A stretch of 5,762 nucleotides of DNA from Lachnospiraceae bacterium (GTDB lineage: Bacteria > Bacillota > Clostridia > Lachnospirales > Lachnospiraceae). This document shows positions 4,903-5,762 of this stretch, in pieces. The stretch is taken from assembly GCA_024684155.1 (NCBI GenBank), contig JAIKXK010000196.1:1-5762 (forward strand), read 5' to 3'. Each line of letters begins with the position of its first letter. Position 1 is the stretch's first letter. The position numbers and the translations under genes are program-made. Below the pieces are notes generated by a model that ran no database searches, was not told the DNA's origin, and saw only the letters and a list, made by a program, of their open reading frames with translations.

Positions 4903-5762
4903 TTAAAAGATACGTCTTACAGCTAAGATGCTACGATAGTTAACATTTGAGTAGCAAATACCGTTTGTAGGATTAGAAGCATGAACAATAGTTCCGTTTC
5001 CAATATAGATTGCAACATGTCCGCTGTAGCAAACAATATCACCTGGCTGCATAGCGTCTGTACTTACTGCATAACCAACACTTCTATCTGCACTAGATGA
5101 ATGAGGTAAGCTTACACCAAATGCTGCGTAAACACTCATTACAAATCCAGAACAGTCTGTTCCGTTAGTAAGTGATGAACCACCATATACATAAGGATTA
5201 CCAACAAACTGACAAGCATAAGATGCAACTGCACTTCCTGAAGAACCACTTGGTGCTGCATATGATGTAGTAGTTGATGATGAAGAAGATGATGATGAGC
5301 TGCTTGCCTGTGCTGCTGCTGCTTTTGCAGCTGCCTCTTCAGCGGCTTTTCTTTCAGCTTCTTCTTTTGCTAATCTTGCTTCCTCTTCTTCTTTTGATTC
5401 AGCATATGTATATTCGGTAGATAATGAAACATAATCAGTAGATACGTATCCATCTCCATCCTCTGTAGAAACTTTAACCCAGCCAGAATCTAATGTAGAT
5501 TCATCTGTTACTGTTAAATCATCTCCTGAAGGAACCATGCTAATAATCTGTGCATCTGTAGATGCATCGGAACGAACATATAAGGTTTCTGTATTTACAG
5601 TAGCGTATCTTGTAGATACTGATGCTGCAAGTTCTTCATTGTCTACCACAACGAATTCAGACTTAACATAACCTGTTACACTTCCTGAAGAAATCTTGTA
5701 CCAATCTCCTTCAGTTTCTAAAACTTCTGCTGCACTGTTATTGTAAAGTTTTCCTAAAACTT
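4903..5762 (-). CDS. SH3-domain NlpC/P60 peptidoglycan endopeptidase, C-terminal part (5' end outside window)
   Basis: This is an exported cysteine peptidase that should cut peptide stems of peptidoglycan. The frame is open to the right edge, so 285 codons are visible (numbered from the first full codon at 5758-5760) and the signal peptide is not in view. In order there are the end of one bacterial SH3 domain (1-37, with GDWYKISSGSVTGYVKSEFV), a second SH3 domain (about 52-113, with TLYVRSDAS, SGWVKV and GYVSTDYVSL), an acidic to Ala-rich linker likely to form a helix (about 122-151), a ten-serine tract (153-162) and the NlpC/P60 domain (about 175-285). Catalytic Cys203 (TDCSGF), His248 (SGHVAIYIG) and His260 (VHAS) are all present. 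The GTG at 5647-5649 is an internal valine, not a start. The neighbouring ftsEX suggests, but does not prove, that it is a client of that complex. Confidence 0.95.
   Translation of the reverse strand, partial: VLGKLYNNSAAEVLETEGDWYKISSGSVTGYVKSEFVVVDNEELAASVSTRYATVNTETLYVRSDASTDAQIISMVPSGDDLTVTDESTLDSGWVKVSTEDGDGYVSTDYVSLSTEYTYAESKEEEEARLAKEEAERKAAEEAAAKAAAAQASSSSSSSSSSTTTSYAAPSGSSGSAVASYACQFVGNPYVYGGSSLTNGTDCSGFVMSVYAAFGVSLPHSSSADRSVGYAVSTDAMQPGDIVCYSGHVAIYIGNGTIVHASNPTNGICYSNVNYRSILAVRRIF
5275..5304 (-). repeat. Ten-serine codon tract (mostly TCA/TCT) in the hydrolase linker
   Basis: Two AGC codons are followed by eight TCA or TCT codons, giving an uninterrupted serine run between the Ala/Glu/Lys helix and the catalytic domain. 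In-frame slippage here would change linker length without breaking the gene. Confidence 0.7.

Noticed and set aside
5647..5649. GTG as the start of the NlpC/P60 gene.
   Set aside because: The frame stays open to the window edge and encodes most of another SH3 domain upstream, so this is an internal valine.

Overview
The window looks like chromosomal DNA of a low-GC Gram-positive anaerobe of class Clostridia, most likely a Lachnospiraceae-type gut bacterium. This rests on the AT-rich base composition, the strong AGGAGG ribosome sites, the character of the RF2, FtsX and SH3-NlpC/P60 proteins, and the gene order ftsE-ftsX-S41 protease-prfB. All genes lie on the minus strand, so transcription runs from the right end of the window to the left. 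No mobile element, CRISPR array, rRNA or tRNA is visible.

Right end (4903-5762): the C-terminal 285 codons of a cell-wall hydrolase with SH3 domains, an Ala/Glu/Lys linker, a serine tract and an NlpC/P60 catalytic domain. Its start is outside the window. A clear intrinsic terminator (4859-4891) follows it.

Middle (4289-4902): a 614-bp non-coding gap of about 27% GC. It holds two perfect DnaA boxes, two variant boxes in the same orientation and one inverted near-match, all within 98 bp (4623-4720). Next in the direction of transcription come a 20% GC stretch, a good sigma-A-type promoter (TTGACA-N16-TATATT, 4539-4566), three helically phased TTGTAA repeats over its predicted start point, and a leader of about 244 nt. 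A weaker second promoter candidate sits next to the next gene. This gap is the most unusual part of the window.

Left part (1-4288): a compact apparent operon of a CdaR/PucR-type regulator, ftsE, ftsX, a membrane-anchored S41 C-terminal processing protease, and the start of prfB (release factor 2). Junctions are 24 nt, an 11-nt overlap, 2 nt and 10 nt, with no internal terminator seen. FtsE and FtsX form the ABC-type complex that switches on peptidoglycan hydrolases at the division site or side wall. Proteases of the S41 class are known in other bacteria to degrade such hydrolases or process envelope proteins. The region therefore reads as a cell-wall remodelling locus, with a possible hydrolase next door, headed by a one-component regulator and preceded by DnaA-binding sites. 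A link between replication initiation and wall or division control is an inference. The prfB gene lacks the usual programmed +1 frameshift site.
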